Positions 8,045-17,512 are shown, numbered from the stretch's first letter. The stretch is 47,595 bases of DNA from Sulfurimonas sp. (GCA_028684815.1 JAQUFE010000017.1:1-47595), one strand, 5' to 3'. Numbers and translations are program-made. Notes: generated from the letters alone by a model not told the origin.

Positions 8045-11000
8045 ATGTTTGCTAAAACTAAAAAAATCTTAGTAGCTTTATTTGTCACTTACACATTAGT
8101 TGGCTTTTTTGCCGCTCCCCCTATACTAAAATCACAACTTAAAAAAACAGTCGAACAAGAGTTAAATGCAAAGCTTAGTATAGAGAGCATCTACTTTAAT
8201 CCATTTACATTTAGGCTTATTGTTGATGAACTTACGCTTAGAGATTTGGAGCAAAAGCATCTCTTCTCTTTAACATCATTGGATATAAATCTAGATCCCT
8301 CCTCACTCTATAAGCCTGCTATTCATGTCAAAAGTCTGTTACTGCAAAGACCAAAAATATCCCTCGTATATGCAAAAGATAGGACTATAAATCTTGCATC
8401 TATAGTTAAAAAGGGAGAGGAGCAAGAAGAAAAAGAGTCGGGTGAGGGCTTTATTCCTAGGATTATTTTAGGCAAGGTTTCTATAGCTTCTGGATGCTTA
8501 GACTATGAGGACTATACAAATGAGACGCCCTTTGAATTCTCATTTGAAAACATAGGTTTTAATCTAGAAAATATCGATACAAAAAACCTTAGAACAAGCG
8601 ATGCTAATATTAGATTTTACACGAGTTTAGGTGATGGTGGATTTTTAGATATAAAGAGCGAGCTCCTTAGCATAAAGCCTTTTGAGATAAAGGGAAGTGT
8701 AGAGTTTGAAGCTAGTAAACTCTACTCTCAGTGGAAATATTTTCAGGATCACTTAAATCTTGAAGTTGCAGATGGAAAGGTAGCTTTTAGTGCACAGTAC
8801 TACTTCAATCTTGATGATTTAAATGCAACAAGCATTGATGAGCTTATGATCTATGTAGATAAATTAAGACTAAAACCAAAAAGCAAGTATCAAGATATTT
8901 TAAATCTGGAACATTTTTTACTAAGTGGTGTAACTATAAAGCCAATGCTTCAAGATATCCGCATCAAAAACTTAGCACTAGAGTCTTTGCATCTAAAAGT
9001 TCAAAGAGAAAAAGATGGAGAGTTTGACTGGAGTGAGTATGTAAAAACATCCTTCGCATCTAGTGCTTCAGATGAGGAGGCGCAAACTAAAGATGCAAAG
9101 GAAACAAAACCTTGGAATGCTCTTGTAGATGAGATAGCATTAGAGCAAATCAAGATTGACTTTATGGATGAGAAAGTAAGTGTAGAGACAAAACTAAATG
9201 ACTTAAATCTATATGTTAAAAATCTTAGTTTAGCTGGAGTAGATGCACTAACTTATAAGCTTGACTTACAGTTAAATGAGGAGTTTGTTTGTCATTCTAG
9301 CGGAGAGATAAAGCATAATATTTTGGATATTAAGAGCCAGATGAAGTGTAGCGCGCTTGATATTGTTAAGTTTAAACCATATATTGACGAAGCGGCAAAT
9401 GATGCACTTAGCATCTATGACTTGGACTTAAAGAGTGCCATCTTTGGTTTTGATGCGAACTTAAGCCTTGTGAGCAGAGATGATGAGATGCAGGTAAATC
9501 TTAATGATACAAACTTAAATCTCTCAAACTTCTCCCTCCATAAAAAAAGTACAGATGAAAAACTCTTGGAATTTGATAATTTTGGAGTTTTAGCTCTTGA
9601 GTTTAATGGTCAAACAAAAGAGATAGATATCAAAAAAACTAAACTAGATGGTCTAAATATTTTTGCACTTATGCACAAAGATGCAAGCCTTAATCTTGAG
9701 AACTTAGTGGAAGTTAAAGCCTCAAAAGAGGATGCCAAACCAGAGATAAAAGAAGATAGCAACGCAACAAACTTTAGAGTAAAACTAGGGCACTTTGCAC
9801 TAAGTGATGCAAGAGTTAGTTTTAAGGATGAGAGTTTAGAGCCAACTCTTAAAACTGAGCTAAGTAGGATAAATATTAACGCTTACGATATAGACTCAAA
9901 AGAGAATAGTTGGCTAAAGTATGATGTGAGTGCTTCGTTAAATAAGGGAGGAAATCTTAGTTCTAAAGGAGAGTTAAGACACACTCCACTAAAACAAAAA
10001 TCAGACCTCAAACTTAACAAGATATCTTTAGGAGAGTTTAGCCCCTATCTGCAAAAAATAACCTACCTTGAACTAAAGGAGGGCTATCTAAATCTAGACT
10101 CAAAAGTAGAGTATGAAAAAAGTGATGACAAACCAGACTTGAGAGTTACTGGCATCTTGGGTGTTGAAGAGTTTTTCTTAAACGACTTAAGAGACAACTC
10201 AACACTTCTCTCTTTTACTAAGATGCAACTTGCTCCATTTGAGTATGAAATGAAGCCAGATAGAGTCTATGTAAGTGAGCTTAATCTAGATGGCTTTTAC
10301 GTAAAGGCAATTATAAACAGAGAAAAAATTTTAAACTTTGCAGGCTTAGTAAGACAGAGCGAAGAAGAGAAGCAACAAGAAGTAGAGATGCCCAGTGTTG
10401 AGGATAAAAAACATAGCGATGAGGCTAAGTTTGATTTTAAAATCATGAAGCTAAATATAGCATCTGGGAGTGCAAAATTTGAAGACTTGTCTCTGCCTCT
10501 TGAGTTTAAAACAGATATACATGACTTAAACGGGGTTGTTTATGCTATCTCAAATCAAGATAGAGAGATTAGTTATGTTGATGTAGCAGGAGAAGTAGAT
10601 AAGTATGGCTCCACTAAGCTTAGTGGATCTGTTGATAGCTCAAACCCTAAAAACTACTTGGATTTGGATTTTAACTTTAGAAACTTAGAGCTAAATGCCC
10701 TTAGCGGATATAGCGCTAACTTTGCTGGATATAAGATAGAAGAGGGGAAATTATTTTTAGAGTTAGATTATAAAATAGTTGACTCAAATCTTTTAGGCAA
10801 AAATTCCATCATCATAAAAAAGATAAAACTAGGGCAAAAAATAGAAGATGAAAACATTACTGTCTTACCTCTTGGATTTGCGATAGCGCTTTTAGAAGAT
10901 AGTGAGGGAGTTATAGATATAGATATGCCAGTTGAGGGCGATGTAGATGCGCCTGATTTTAAATATGGTGCGATGGTCTTAAAAACATTTACAAACCTAA

Positions 11001-11620
11001 TAGTAAAAGCAGTGGCATCTCCGTTTAAGTTTTTAGGCTCAATGATGGGGCTTGATGGAGAAAAATTAGAGTATATAGAGTTTGAAGCGGGACTTGCCAC
11101 ACTTTTGCCGCCAGAGAGAGAAAAGCTTGATAGCATCTTAAAAATAATGATTAAGCGTCCAAAAATAGCTCTAAAGATTACCCCACAATATGATAAAAGC
11201 CAAGATGCTTTCTTGCTAAAGAGAGAAAAATTGCTTCTAGCTCTTATGAAAAAAAGTGGAGCAAAGAGTAAAAAAGAGCAACTAAACTCTCTAAATATTG
11301 ACTTGCTAAAAGATATCTATGAAGAACTAAATCCAAAGATAAAACTAAGCGAAATAGAGACGAAGCTCAAAAAGAGTTATAGTGGAGATATATTTACAAG
11401 AGAGTATTTGATAACTCTTGTAAAAGAAACCACTAACCTTCAAGAGCTAACACAACCAGAACTTGACAAGTTAGCTCTAGCTAGAGGCGAGGCTATAAGG
11501 GAGTATTTAGTAGAAAACAGAGCACTTCCAAGTAGCAGACTTATTATAGAAAAAACTAAAAAAGTAGATAAAAGTCAAAAAGGTTGGGTTAGATTAAAGA
11601 TGGATATTGAAGTAGAGTGA
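8045..11620 (+). CDS. DUF748 / AsmA-like large envelope protein
   Basis: A 1191-residue protein with one N-terminal membrane anchor (about 5-28), then long repetitive beta-rich sequence of the DUF748/AsmA-like kind. Such proteins resemble the bridge-like lipid transfer group (AsmA, TamB, YhdP) and are thought to span the periplasm. The opening block (PPILKSQLKKTVEQEL, then FNPFTFRLIVDELTL) is characteristic of DUF748. The last 150 residues contain a region like those preceding OmpA-type domains (LARGEAIREYLVE). Function is inferred from family only. It follows ccoG after a hairpin that hides its ribosome site, and a YeiH-type transporter lies 48 bp downstream. Confidence 0.75.
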   Translation: MFAKTKKILVALFVTYTLVGFFAAPPILKSQLKKTVEQELNAKLSIESIYFNPFTFRLIVDELTLRDLEQKHLFSLTSLDINLDPSSLYKPAIHVKSLLLQRPKISLVYAKDRTINLASIVKKGEEQEEKESGEGFIPRIILGKVSIASGCLDYEDYTNETPFEFSFENIGFNLENIDTKNLRTSDANIRFYTSLGDGGFLDIKSELLSIKPFEIKGSVEFEASKLYSQWKYFQDHLNLEVADGKVAFSAQYYFNLDDLNATSIDELMIYVDKLRLKPKSKYQDILNLEHFLLSGVTIKPMLQDIRIKNLALESLHLKVQREKDGEFDWSEYVKTSFASSASDEEAQTKDAKETKPWNALVDEIALEQIKIDFMDEKVSVETKLNDLNLYVKNLSLAGVDALTYKLDLQLNEEFVCHSSGEIKHNILDIKSQMKCSALDIVKFKPYIDEAANDALSIYDLDLKSAIFGFDANLSLVSRDDEMQVNLNDTNLNLSNFSLHKKSTDEKLLEFDNFGVLALEFNGQTKEIDIKKTKLDGLNIFALMHKDASLNLENLVEVKASKEDAKPEIKEDSNATNFRVKLGHFALSDARVSFKDESLEPTLKTELSRININAYDIDSKENSWLKYDVSASLNKGGNLSSKGELRHTPLKQKSDLKLNKISLGEFSPYLQKITYLELKEGYLNLDSKVEYEKSDDKPDLRVTGILGVEEFFLNDLRDNSTLLSFTKMQLAPFEYEMKPDRVYVSELNLDGFYVKAIINREKILNFAGLVRQSEEEKQQEVEMPSVEDKKHSDEAKFDFKIMKLNIASGSAKFEDLSLPLEFKTDIHDLNGVVYAISNQDREISYVDVAGEVDKYGSTKLSGSVDSSNPKNYLDLDFNFRNLELNALSGYSANFAGYKIEEGKLFLELDYKIVDSNLLGKNSIIIKKIKLGQKIEDENITVLPLGFAIALLEDSEGVIDIDMPVEGDVDAPDFKYGAMVLKTFTNLIVKAVASPFKFLGSMMGLDGEKLEYIEFEAGLATLLPPEREKLDSILKIMIKRPKIALKITPQYDKSQDAFLLKREKLLLALMKKSGAKSKKEQLNSLNIDLLKDIYEELNPKIKLSEIETKLKKSYSGDIFTREYLITLVKETTNLQELTQPELDKLALARGEAIREYLVENRALPSSRLIIEKTKKVDKSQKGWVRLKMDIEVE

Positions 11621-11668
11621 TAACTTTTAGATATAATTTTGTTCTAAAAAAATAACACAAGGAAGCAG

Positions 11669-12715
11669 ATGTCATTTTCAAAGCAAAATCGTAAAGGTAC
11701 AATAAGCGGAGTAATCTTTGTAGCAATCTTCGCAGCAGCGGCAACGCTAATAGCAGATTTAAAGTTTGTAAGCTCTTTGGGAATTTCGCCCTTAGTGATT
11801 GGTATAGTTATGGGTATATTTTATGCAAATACACTTCATAATCAGACTCCATCGCAGTGGCGGGGTGGTATTACCTTTAGTGCTAAGAAGATTTTAAGGT
11901 TTGCTATTGTCTTTTACGGTTTTCGCATAACATTTCAGCAGATTGCTGAGGTTGGCATCGATGGCTTTTTAGTTTCACTTATTATGCTTGCAACAACTTT
12001 TATACTGGGAATTTACTTAGGTGTAAAAGTATTTAAGATGGATAGAGATACTTCAATGCTAACAGCAGCTGGAGCTTCTGTGTGTGGTGCAGCAGCAGTT
12101 TTAGCAACTGAGCCAGTTCTAAAATCAGAGGAGCATAAAACCGCTGTTGCAGTCTCTATGGTTGTTCTCTTTGGAACTATAGCTATGTTTTTGTATCCAC
12201 TTCTATATAGTGCTGGCATCTTTGATATGACTGCAAGAGAGTTTGGCATCTATGTTGGTGGGACTATTCATGAAGTCGCACAAGTTGTGGCAGTTCCAGC
12301 CTCCATCCCAGGCTCAGATGCTGAGATGGCAAATGCTGCTGTTATAGTTAAGATGACAAGAGTCATCATGATAGCTCCAATGCTTATCATCCTTGGCATC
12401 TACTTATCTTACTCGGCTAAGAGAAATGGAACTACAGGCGGTGGTGTTAAGCTTGTTATCCCTTGGTTTGCGGTCTATTTTGTAGCAATGGCTGGATTTA
12501 ACTCTCTTGAGATTGTGCCTCAAAATATTGTCGATGTTATTAATGAGATAGATACTTTTTTACTAACAATGGCAATGACCGCACTTGGAATGGGTACACG
12601 ATTTTCAATGTTTAAAGGTTTAGGTTTAGCACCACTCTATACAGCTTTTGGAATGTTTGTGTGGCTGGTTGTAGGTGGTTACTTTATCACAAAATGGGTA
12701 GTGGCTACCTTTTAA
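11669..12715 (+). CDS. YeiH/UPF0324 family putative sulfate exporter
   Basis: Integral membrane protein of 348 residues with about ten predicted helices, matching the YeiH (UPF0324, cons_hypoth698) family. Family hallmarks are the ISPLVIGIVMGI segment, TAAGASVCGAAAVLATEP in the middle, GGTIHEVAQVVA, and ALGMGTRFSMFKGLG near the C-terminus. The family is commonly labelled a putative sulfate exporter, but the substrate is not well established. Export of sulfate would fit a sulfur oxidiser. AAGGAAG precedes the ATG by about 5 nt. It may be transcribed with the upstream DUF748 gene. Confidence 0.85.
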   Translation: MSFSKQNRKGTISGVIFVAIFAAAATLIADLKFVSSLGISPLVIGIVMGIFYANTLHNQTPSQWRGGITFSAKKILRFAIVFYGFRITFQQIAEVGIDGFLVSLIMLATTFILGIYLGVKVFKMDRDTSMLTAAGASVCGAAAVLATEPVLKSEEHKTAVAVSMVVLFGTIAMFLYPLLYSAGIFDMTAREFGIYVGGTIHEVAQVVAVPASIPGSDAEMANAAVIVKMTRVIMIAPMLIILGIYLSYSAKRNGTTGGGVKLVIPWFAVYFVAMAGFNSLEIVPQNIVDVINEIDTFLLTMAMTALGMGTRFSMFKGLGLAPLYTAFGMFVWLVVGGYFITKWVVATF

Positions 12716-12762
12716 TAGAGCCGTTTGTTAAAAAACTATATAATTATAAGCAAATCTTGTCC

Positions 12763-12789
12763 CTGCCATTAAAACGGATGAGTTTGTTT
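12763..12789. repeat. 27-bp dispersed repeat, copy 1
   Basis: The segment beginning CTGCCATT and ending TGTTT matches 16961-16987 at 23 of 27 positions. All four differences are transitions. Here it sits just upstream of a -10 box. I recognise no known element. Confidence 0.4.
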
Positions 12790-12797
12790 TAATGAGT

Positions 12798-12803
12798 TAT
12801 AAT
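12798..12803 (+). promoter_or_regulatory. Predicted -10 box for the 12839 operon
   Basis: TATAAT in an AT-rich setting, about 36 bp before the ATG at 12839. It would start the tightly packed run of genes up to aroC. AAGGAG lies between it and the start codon. Confidence 0.45.
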
Positions 12804-12838
12804 AAGGCAAAAATAACCTCATACAAGGAGCAAAAAAG

Positions 12839-13306
12839 ATGTCGCAATTACCAAATAAGCTTAACTCTTTTTGGCTCTGGAGAGAAGTCTCTTCAAAACT
12901 CGGCGTCTCAAATCCAGCTTATAAATACTGGAGAGAGACACCAAATATAAAACTAAACAACAAGTATGTCTTTATCCAAAAAAATACCCTTCCAAAAAAA
13001 CATGAATATGTAGAAGAGATACTAACCGATCTCTCAGGCTATCTTCCTATAAAATACGCTTCAGATAGACTCCATGTAAATGAGAGAATATTTTCATATG
13101 ATAAGATGAGATTATATAAAGAGTTTGAGTATAAGTTTGTAGAAGATATAAAGTTTGTAAATATTAAAAAGTTTTTTAGAGAGTTTGGCATCAAGGTTAG
13201 TAAAGACTCCATCGTGCAACTAGGCCGTATAAAAGATTTGGAATTTACTCCAAACTCAACCTTTTACAATCTAAAAAATGATTATGGCATTATAGTTTAT
13301 GAATAG
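12839..13306 (+). CDS. Unrecognised 155-residue protein
   Basis: I do not recognise the family. The protein is basic and rich in Lys, Tyr and Phe, with no signal peptide or membrane segment. It begins with a short helical stretch (NSFWLWREVSSKLGVSNPAYKYWRE) that could be a small helix-turn-helix-like unit, though I cannot confirm this. AAGGAG lies 8 nt before the ATG and codon use matches its neighbours, so it looks genuinely coding. Its last 8 nt overlap the start of the TPR gene, which suggests translational coupling. Confidence 0.7.
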   Translation: MSQLPNKLNSFWLWREVSSKLGVSNPAYKYWRETPNIKLNNKYVFIQKNTLPKKHEYVEEILTDLSGYLPIKYASDRLHVNERIFSYDKMRLYKEFEYKFVEDIKFVNIKKFFREFGIKVSKDSIVQLGRIKDLEFTPNSTFYNLKNDYGIIVYE

Positions 13307-14345
13307 TTTTTTTATAGAGTTTCGCGACCCACTTTTTGGAGTTATAGTATTTTTTGTACTTGTCTTTATCATTGCATTTTTTTCTTACTGGTGGGCAAGA
13401 TTTAGAACTAAAGAAGACCATCGTCATCTTGATAAGTTTTTAAGAGGCTTTCGCACACTTCCATCAAAGGGTGAGTTAAAAGTTCTTATCTCAAAAGGTG
13501 AACTCTCTGAGAAATCATGGTTGTTATTGGCGCACTCCTACTTTAAAAATGGAGATTATGAGAAGTGCATAGAGATTTATAGTGAGCTTTTAAATGTCGG
13601 AAATAAGAATAACTATAGAGAAACACTCTTTTTACTAGGACGAACTTACTTTAGAGCCGGCTTTCTTGAGCGTGCAAAAGATATCTTTTTAAAGATACTA
13701 CAAAGCAATCCTAGAACGCCTCAAGCCCTTGCGTACTTACTCTTAGTTTATGAGTATATGAGAGAGTATTCATTAGCTTTAGAAGTGCTTGAGCCACTAG
13801 ATGAACTGCAAAAAGATATAAAAAAAGATAGTGCATATTTGAAAATTTTAGCGCTTATAAATGATGCTAAAACGACTACAGAAGATAAGTTGAAAAATCT
13901 TGTGGAGATTTATAAAGAAGAGAGAATACTCTCTCACATGGTCTTTGAATATCTTTTTAGTAAAGATGCAAAGCTTGCGTGGGAAAATCTCGATGTATCT
14001 AAGTGTGAGATGATAAGTGATGTACTTTGGCGCTTAGAAAAAAAAGATTTGAATTTAGATATAATTACAAAAAATGGCTATTTAAGGGAACTATATACGG
14101 CTAGAGGTGATGTGGCCCTTGCGAAAAATAGCTCAATTTTTGAGTTTGATGTGTTGATAAACCTAAATAAAAATACAAATGCCACGCTTAGTTTTGAATA
14201 TGTTTGTGATAATTGTAAGGTAATATCTCCCTTTGCATTTAACAGATGCAGTAGTTGCCATGCTATAGATACATCACGCATCGAGATAAATTTAACTAAA
14301 GATTATCATAGGAATTTTAGTGAAGAAAATAACTCTTTTCAGTGA
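13299..14345 (+). CDS. Membrane-anchored TPR protein with C-terminal zinc ribbon (LapB-like architecture)
   Basis: Residues 8-31 form an N-terminal membrane anchor. Tetratricopeptide-like repeats follow from about 65 to 260, for example SWLLLAHSYFKNGDYEKCIEIYSELL and LFLLGRTYFRAGFLERAKDIFLKIL. The C-terminus has paired cysteines CDNC and CSSC, as in a rubredoxin-like zinc ribbon. This order (anchor, TPRs, metal knuckle) is that of LapB/YciM, which controls LpxC and LPS synthesis in enterobacteria. Sequence identity to LapB is not obvious to me, so equivalence is an inference. It overlaps the gene before it by 8 nt and rnhA after it by 26 nt. Confidence 0.75.
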   Translation: MNSFFIEFRDPLFGVIVFFVLVFIIAFFSYWWARFRTKEDHRHLDKFLRGFRTLPSKGELKVLISKGELSEKSWLLLAHSYFKNGDYEKCIEIYSELLNVGNKNNYRETLFLLGRTYFRAGFLERAKDIFLKILQSNPRTPQALAYLLLVYEYMREYSLALEVLEPLDELQKDIKKDSAYLKILALINDAKTTTEDKLKNLVEIYKEERILSHMVFEYLFSKDAKLAWENLDVSKCEMISDVLWRLEKKDLNLDIITKNGYLRELYTARGDVALAKNSSIFEFDVLINLNKNTNATLSFEYVCDNCKVISPFAFNRCSSCHAIDTSRIEINLTKDYHRNFSEENNSFQ

Positions 14346-14748
14346 TGGAAGTGCTTTAGGCAATCCAGGGCCAGGTGGCTATGGAGTCATACTTAGGTAT
14401 GGAGATAAAGAGCGTGAGATTGTAGGTTCAGAGGTTCACACTACTAATAACAGGATGGAACTTTTAGGCGTTATAGAGGGACTTCGTGCTCTAAAAGAGG
14501 AGTGCGATGTAGAGATAATCTCAGACTCTTCTTATGTTGTAAAAGGCATCAATGAGTGGCTCTCTAACTGGATAAAAAGAGACTTTAAAAAGGTTAAAAA
14601 TCCAGATCTTTGGAGAGACTATATAGAGGTCTCAAAACCTCATAAGATAAATGCTATCTGGGTTAGAGGTCACGATGGGCATGAAGAGAATGAGAGATGC
14701 GACAAGCTTGCACGTGATGAAGCTGAGAAAGTTAAAGCTTCACTCTGA
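14320..14748 (+). CDS. rnhA: Ribonuclease HI
   Basis: Degrades the RNA strand of RNA-DNA hybrids. The catalytic carboxylates are visible: D9 (LFSDGSALGNPGPGGYG), E47 (NNRMELLGV) and D69 (IISDSSYVVKGI). The histidine loop (WVRGHDGHEENERCDKLARDEA) carries the final Asp. Length is 142 residues, usual for bacterial type 1. It starts with GTG inside the 3' end of the TPR gene (26-nt overlap) and precedes rnc by 59 bp. RNase HI next to RNase III is a common pairing in this phylum. Confidence 0.96.
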   Translation: MKKITLFSDGSALGNPGPGGYGVILRYGDKEREIVGSEVHTTNNRMELLGVIEGLRALKEECDVEIISDSSYVVKGINEWLSNWIKRDFKKVKNPDLWRDYIEVSKPHKINAIWVRGHDGHEENERCDKLARDEAEKVKASL

Positions 14749-14807
14749 GTTGGCAAAGATAGTATCTTGATAGTATAAGCTTAAGAGATTAAATAATAGG
14801 AGAGGAA

Positions 14808-15497
14808 ATGGGCAGTAATATAGAGGCTTTAGAGGAAACTTTGGGCTACAGATTCAAAAACAGACAGCTCATTATCGAAGCGCTGACACATAAAAGTTAT
14901 AAACAGCCCTACGATAATGAGCGACTAGAATTTTTAGGTGATGCAGTTTTAGACCTTATAGTTGGGGAGTATCTTTTTCACAAATTTAAAAAATCAGATG
15001 AGGGAAAACTCTCTAAAATAAGAGCTTCACTTGTGAATGAAACAGGTTTTGATAAGCTAGCGAGATCGCTAAATCTGGGAGAGTATATCTTTTTATCTAA
15101 TGCTGAAGAGAACAATGGTGGAAGAGATAAACCCTCTCTTCTGTCAAATGCTTTTGAAGCAGTCATTGGAGCTATTTATCTTGAAGCTGGCTTACAAAAA
15201 GTTCAAAATATTGCTATAAAATTAATAGAGAAAAATCATAAAGAGATATCTCTTGACTCACTCTTTAGCGACTATAAAACTACGCTTCAAGAACTAACAC
15301 AAGCGAGATTTGGCATAACTCCTGAGTACAAAGTTGTAGCGAGCCGAGGACCTGACCATAAAAAAGAGTTTGAAGTAGCAGTCTTTATAGAAGATAGAGA
15401 GTATGCTAGAAGTTGTGGTAAAAGTAAAAAAGTAGCACAACAAGAAGCAGCCAAACAAGCTGTGGAGATGCTAAATAAAGGAGATGCAAGTGAATAG
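14808..15497 (+). CDS. rnc: Ribonuclease III
   Basis: Cleaves double-stranded RNA in rRNA maturation and mRNA decay. The signature [14 protein letters not shown] (37-50) holds catalytic E41 and D45, with a second acidic pair near [16 protein letters not shown]. The C-terminal double-stranded-RNA-binding domain ends in the typical [20 protein letters not shown] strong GGAGAGGAA precedes the ATG. Its last 8 nt overlap the preferred start of aroC. Confidence 0.97.
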   Translation: MGSNIEALEETLGYRFKNRQLIIEALTHKSYKQPYDNERLEFLGDAVLDLIVGEYLFHKFKKSDEGKLSKIRASLVNETGFDKLARSLNLGEYIFLSNAEENNGGRDKPSLLSNAFEAVIGAIYLEAGLQKVQNIAIKLIEKNHKEISLDSLFSDYKTTLQELTQARFGITPEYKVVASRGPDHKKEFEVAVFIEDREYARSCGKSKKVAQQEAAKQAVEMLNKGDASE

Positions 15498-16560
15498 TTT
15501 TGGTATGAAATTACGATACAGCACTTTTGGTGAATCTCATGGTGTGGCTATTGGCTGCCTTCTTGATGGAGTTCCTGCAGGACTAAAGATTGATGAGGTA
15601 TTTATTCAAAGTGAACTAGACCGTAGAAAACCTGGCAAAAGCGAGTTTGAGACTGCTAGAAAAGAAGATGACAAGGTAGAGATTTTAAGCGGTGTTTTTG
15701 AGGGCGTGAGCACGGGAACTCCTATAGCTATGCTTATCTACAACACAAATCAAAAATCAAAAGATTATACAAATATAAAAGATATTTTTCGTCCAGGACA
15801 CGCCGATTTTACTTACTTCTACAAGTATGGCATTAGAGATTATAGAGGCGGTGGACGAAGTTCTGCTAGGGAGACAGCGGCTAGAGTTGCAGCTGGGGCT
15901 ATTGCAAAACTAATGCTTGGGGAACTCGGTATTGAAGTGTTAAGTGGCATCAGTGAAGTGGCTGGCATCAAGGCTGAGCGCTTCGACTATGAGAGTGCTA
16001 AAAAAAGTATCATATATGCACTAGATGCTAATAAAGAAGATGCTCAAAAAGCCGCAATTTTAGAAGCTAAAAACAACCATGACTCAGTGGGCGGAGTCTC
16101 AAGAATTATCATAAAAAATGCTCCTATAGGATTAGGTCAACCACTTTACTATAAGCTTGATGGCGTGCTAGCAGATGCTATGATGGGGTTAAATGCGGTA
16201 AAAGCAGTTGAGATTGGAGATGGGATACTTAGTGCATCTATAAAAGGCTCACAAAACAATGATGAGATTAGAGCTGAAGGATTCAAGACCAATCACTCAG
16301 GTGGCATACTCGGCGGCATTAGTAATGGCGATGATATTGTGCTAAATGTCTATTTTAAACCAACTCCATCTATCTTTAAAGAGCAGCAAACTGTAACTAC
16401 TACGAATGAAGAAGTTGATTTTTCTCTTAAAGGTAGGCATGACCCGTGTGTTGCAATCAGAGGGACAATAGTTTGTGAAGCGATGGCTGCATTAGTTATT
16501 GCAGATATGTTACTTCTAAATATGGGTTCAACTATGAGTGGTGTTAAAAAATACTATTGA
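15490..16560 (+). CDS. aroC: Chorismate synthase
   Basis: Last step of the shikimate pathway, turning EPSP into chorismate with reduced FMN. Family motifs are clear: [13 protein letters not shown] near the N-terminus, [37 protein letters not shown] in the middle (two standard signatures), and [10 protein letters not shown] near the C-terminus. I chose GTG 15490 (356 residues, [10 protein letters not shown]) over the ATG at 15484. The AGGAG at 15479-15483 is 6-7 nt from the GTG but touches the ATG. Related AroC proteins also begin with NTFG or NSFG. It overlaps rnc by 8 nt. Confidence 0.96.
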   Translation: MNSFGMKLRYSTFGESHGVAIGCLLDGVPAGLKIDEVFIQSELDRRKPGKSEFETARKEDDKVEILSGVFEGVSTGTPIAMLIYNTNQKSKDYTNIKDIFRPGHADFTYFYKYGIRDYRGGGRSSARETAARVAAGAIAKLMLGELGIEVLSGISEVAGIKAERFDYESAKKSIIYALDANKEDAQKAAILEAKNNHDSVGGVSRIIIKNAPIGLGQPLYYKLDGVLADAMMGLNAVKAVEIGDGILSASIKGSQNNDEIRAEGFKTNHSGGILGGISNGDDIVLNVYFKPTPSIFKEQQTVTTTNEEVDFSLKGRHDPCVAIRGTIVCEAMAALVIADMLLLNMGSTMSGVKKYY

Positions 16561-16790
16561 ATGCTCTGAAAAATGATTAAGTTGGATCCTGAATCAAGTT
16601 CAGGATGACGATTTTGTTCGTTTAGGATGACAGCTTGTTTGTTGAGTGTGACAGTTTGTTTGTTTAGGATGACGGTTTGTTTGTTCAGGATGACGGTTTG
16701 TTTGCTCAGTATGATGCGTTCCCCGTCGTCATTCCGTGCTTGACACGGAATCTAGTTTATAGATTAATCAAATAGTCCTATTGATATCTA
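16561..16790 (+). repeat. Paired-palindrome REP-like element, copy A (expanded)
   Basis: Two similar hairpins face each other: ATCCTGAA-TCAAG-TTCAGGAT (16586-16606) and ATTCCGTG-CTTGA-CACGGAAT (16731-16751). Written on opposite strands, both read GTCAT, palindrome with a CTTGA loop, then ATCT, so the element is an inverted pair like a bacterial interspersed mosaic element. Two shorter copies of the same unit lie at 25634-25748 and 30514-30630. In this copy the centre is enlarged by a 21-bp tandem array. Confidence 0.8.
16602..16715. repeat. 21-bp tandem repeat array inside REP-like copy A
   Basis: Five full units start at 16602, 16624, 16645, 16666 and 16687, with a partial sixth at 16708. 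The period is 21 bp (22 for the first). The consensus starts AGGATGAC and continues GGTTTGTTTGTTC. The AGGATGAC part equals the 3' arm and foot of the first palindrome, so the array seems to have grown from the element itself. Confidence 0.85.
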
Positions 16791-17120
16791 AGTGTGAAAT
16801 TTATACTAAGTCTAAAAAATCATTTTTTTGTAGCTTTAAGGTGTGTTAGCCAATGGCACACTCCATGGTATAGGTGTACTAAAAAATAGAACACTCATGA
16901 TATAAGGTATTTTAACACCAATGGCACGTTATGTTAAGAATTTATAAGGCGCATCTATCTCTGCCATTGAAATGGATGGGTCTGTTTAGTGCGTAAAAAT
17001 ATAGAACAAGCTATAAAGTAACATTATAATCAAAATGAATGCAGAGCGAGAAACATTTTTGCTAATTTAAGATTTATGTGTTATTATTATCACAAAAATC
17101 TTACAATTTAAGGGAACAAT
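16791..17120. other. Spacer before the cytochrome c gene
   Basis: No convincing gene. It contains two related short stretches, CCAATGGCACAC near 16851 and CCAATGGCACGT near 16918, and a 27-bp repeat copy at 16961-16987. AT-rich sequence and AAGGGAA then lead to the ATG at 17121. The cytochrome gene promoter must lie here, but I see no clear -10 box. Confidence 0.4.
16961..16987. repeat. 27-bp dispersed repeat, copy 2
   Basis: Partner of 12763-12789 (23 of 27 identical, differing only by transitions). It contains CCATTGAAATGG, a short palindrome less perfect in the other copy. Confidence 0.4.
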
Positions 17121-17480
17121 ATGAGAAAAATCATTCTTTGCGCATTAGTAGCGGGTACTACTTTAATGGCTGCAGATGGCGCAGCAGTGTATAAGCCAGG
17201 GGTGTTATTGCCGGCAAACGGCGAGGCTATTTATAAACTAAGTTGCGTTCAGTGTCATGGTGCAGATGGAAAGCAAACAACAGATACAGGTCTTTCTAGA
17301 ATTGTATATAAACCAATCAATGGGTTAGATGCTGCTAGTTTAGCAAAAGAGTTAAAGGACTACAGATATGGAAGTGTTAACAAATATGGCTATGGTCCAT
17401 TGATGAAAAGCACACTAGTGGACCTCTCTTATGAAGAAATAGATGCTCTTGCTGAGTATATAAGCACTAATATTAAATAG
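17121..17480 (+). CDS. Small monoheme cytochrome c
   Basis: Periplasmic class I c-type cytochrome of 119 residues. A signal peptide (about 1-18, ending LMAADG) is followed by one haem site CVQCH (42-46) in LSCVQCHGADGK. A methionine in YGPLMKSTLVDLSYEEIDALAEYI is the likely sixth ligand. It resembles the c553-like electron carriers near sulfur and respiratory genes in Campylobacterota. It lies upstream of the Sel1, SQR and sox genes, so it could accept electrons from one of them, but no partner is shown by operon structure. Confidence 0.88.
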   Translation: MRKIILCALVAGTTLMAADGAAVYKPGVLLPANGEAIYKLSCVQCHGADGKQTTDTGLSRIVYKPINGLDAASLAKELKDYRYGSVNKYGYGPLMKSTLVDLSYEEIDALAEYISTNIK

Positions 17481-17484
17481 CCAA

Positions 17485-17512
17485 AATATATGCCGAACCC
17501 TCGGCATATATT
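17485..17512 (+). terminator. Hairpin after the cytochrome c gene
   Basis: A 12-bp perfect stem (17485-17496 and 17501-17512, core TATATGCCGA / TCGGCATATA) has a 4-nt ACCC loop. It lies 4 nt after the stop codon. There is no long T tract, so it may act mainly as an RNA 3'-end stabiliser or a weak terminator. Confidence 0.6.

Noticed and set aside
16602..16715. Regular 21-bp repeats considered as a CRISPR array.
   Set aside because: Units are directly adjacent with no unique spacers, repeats are too short, and no cas genes are present. It is a simple tandem array.
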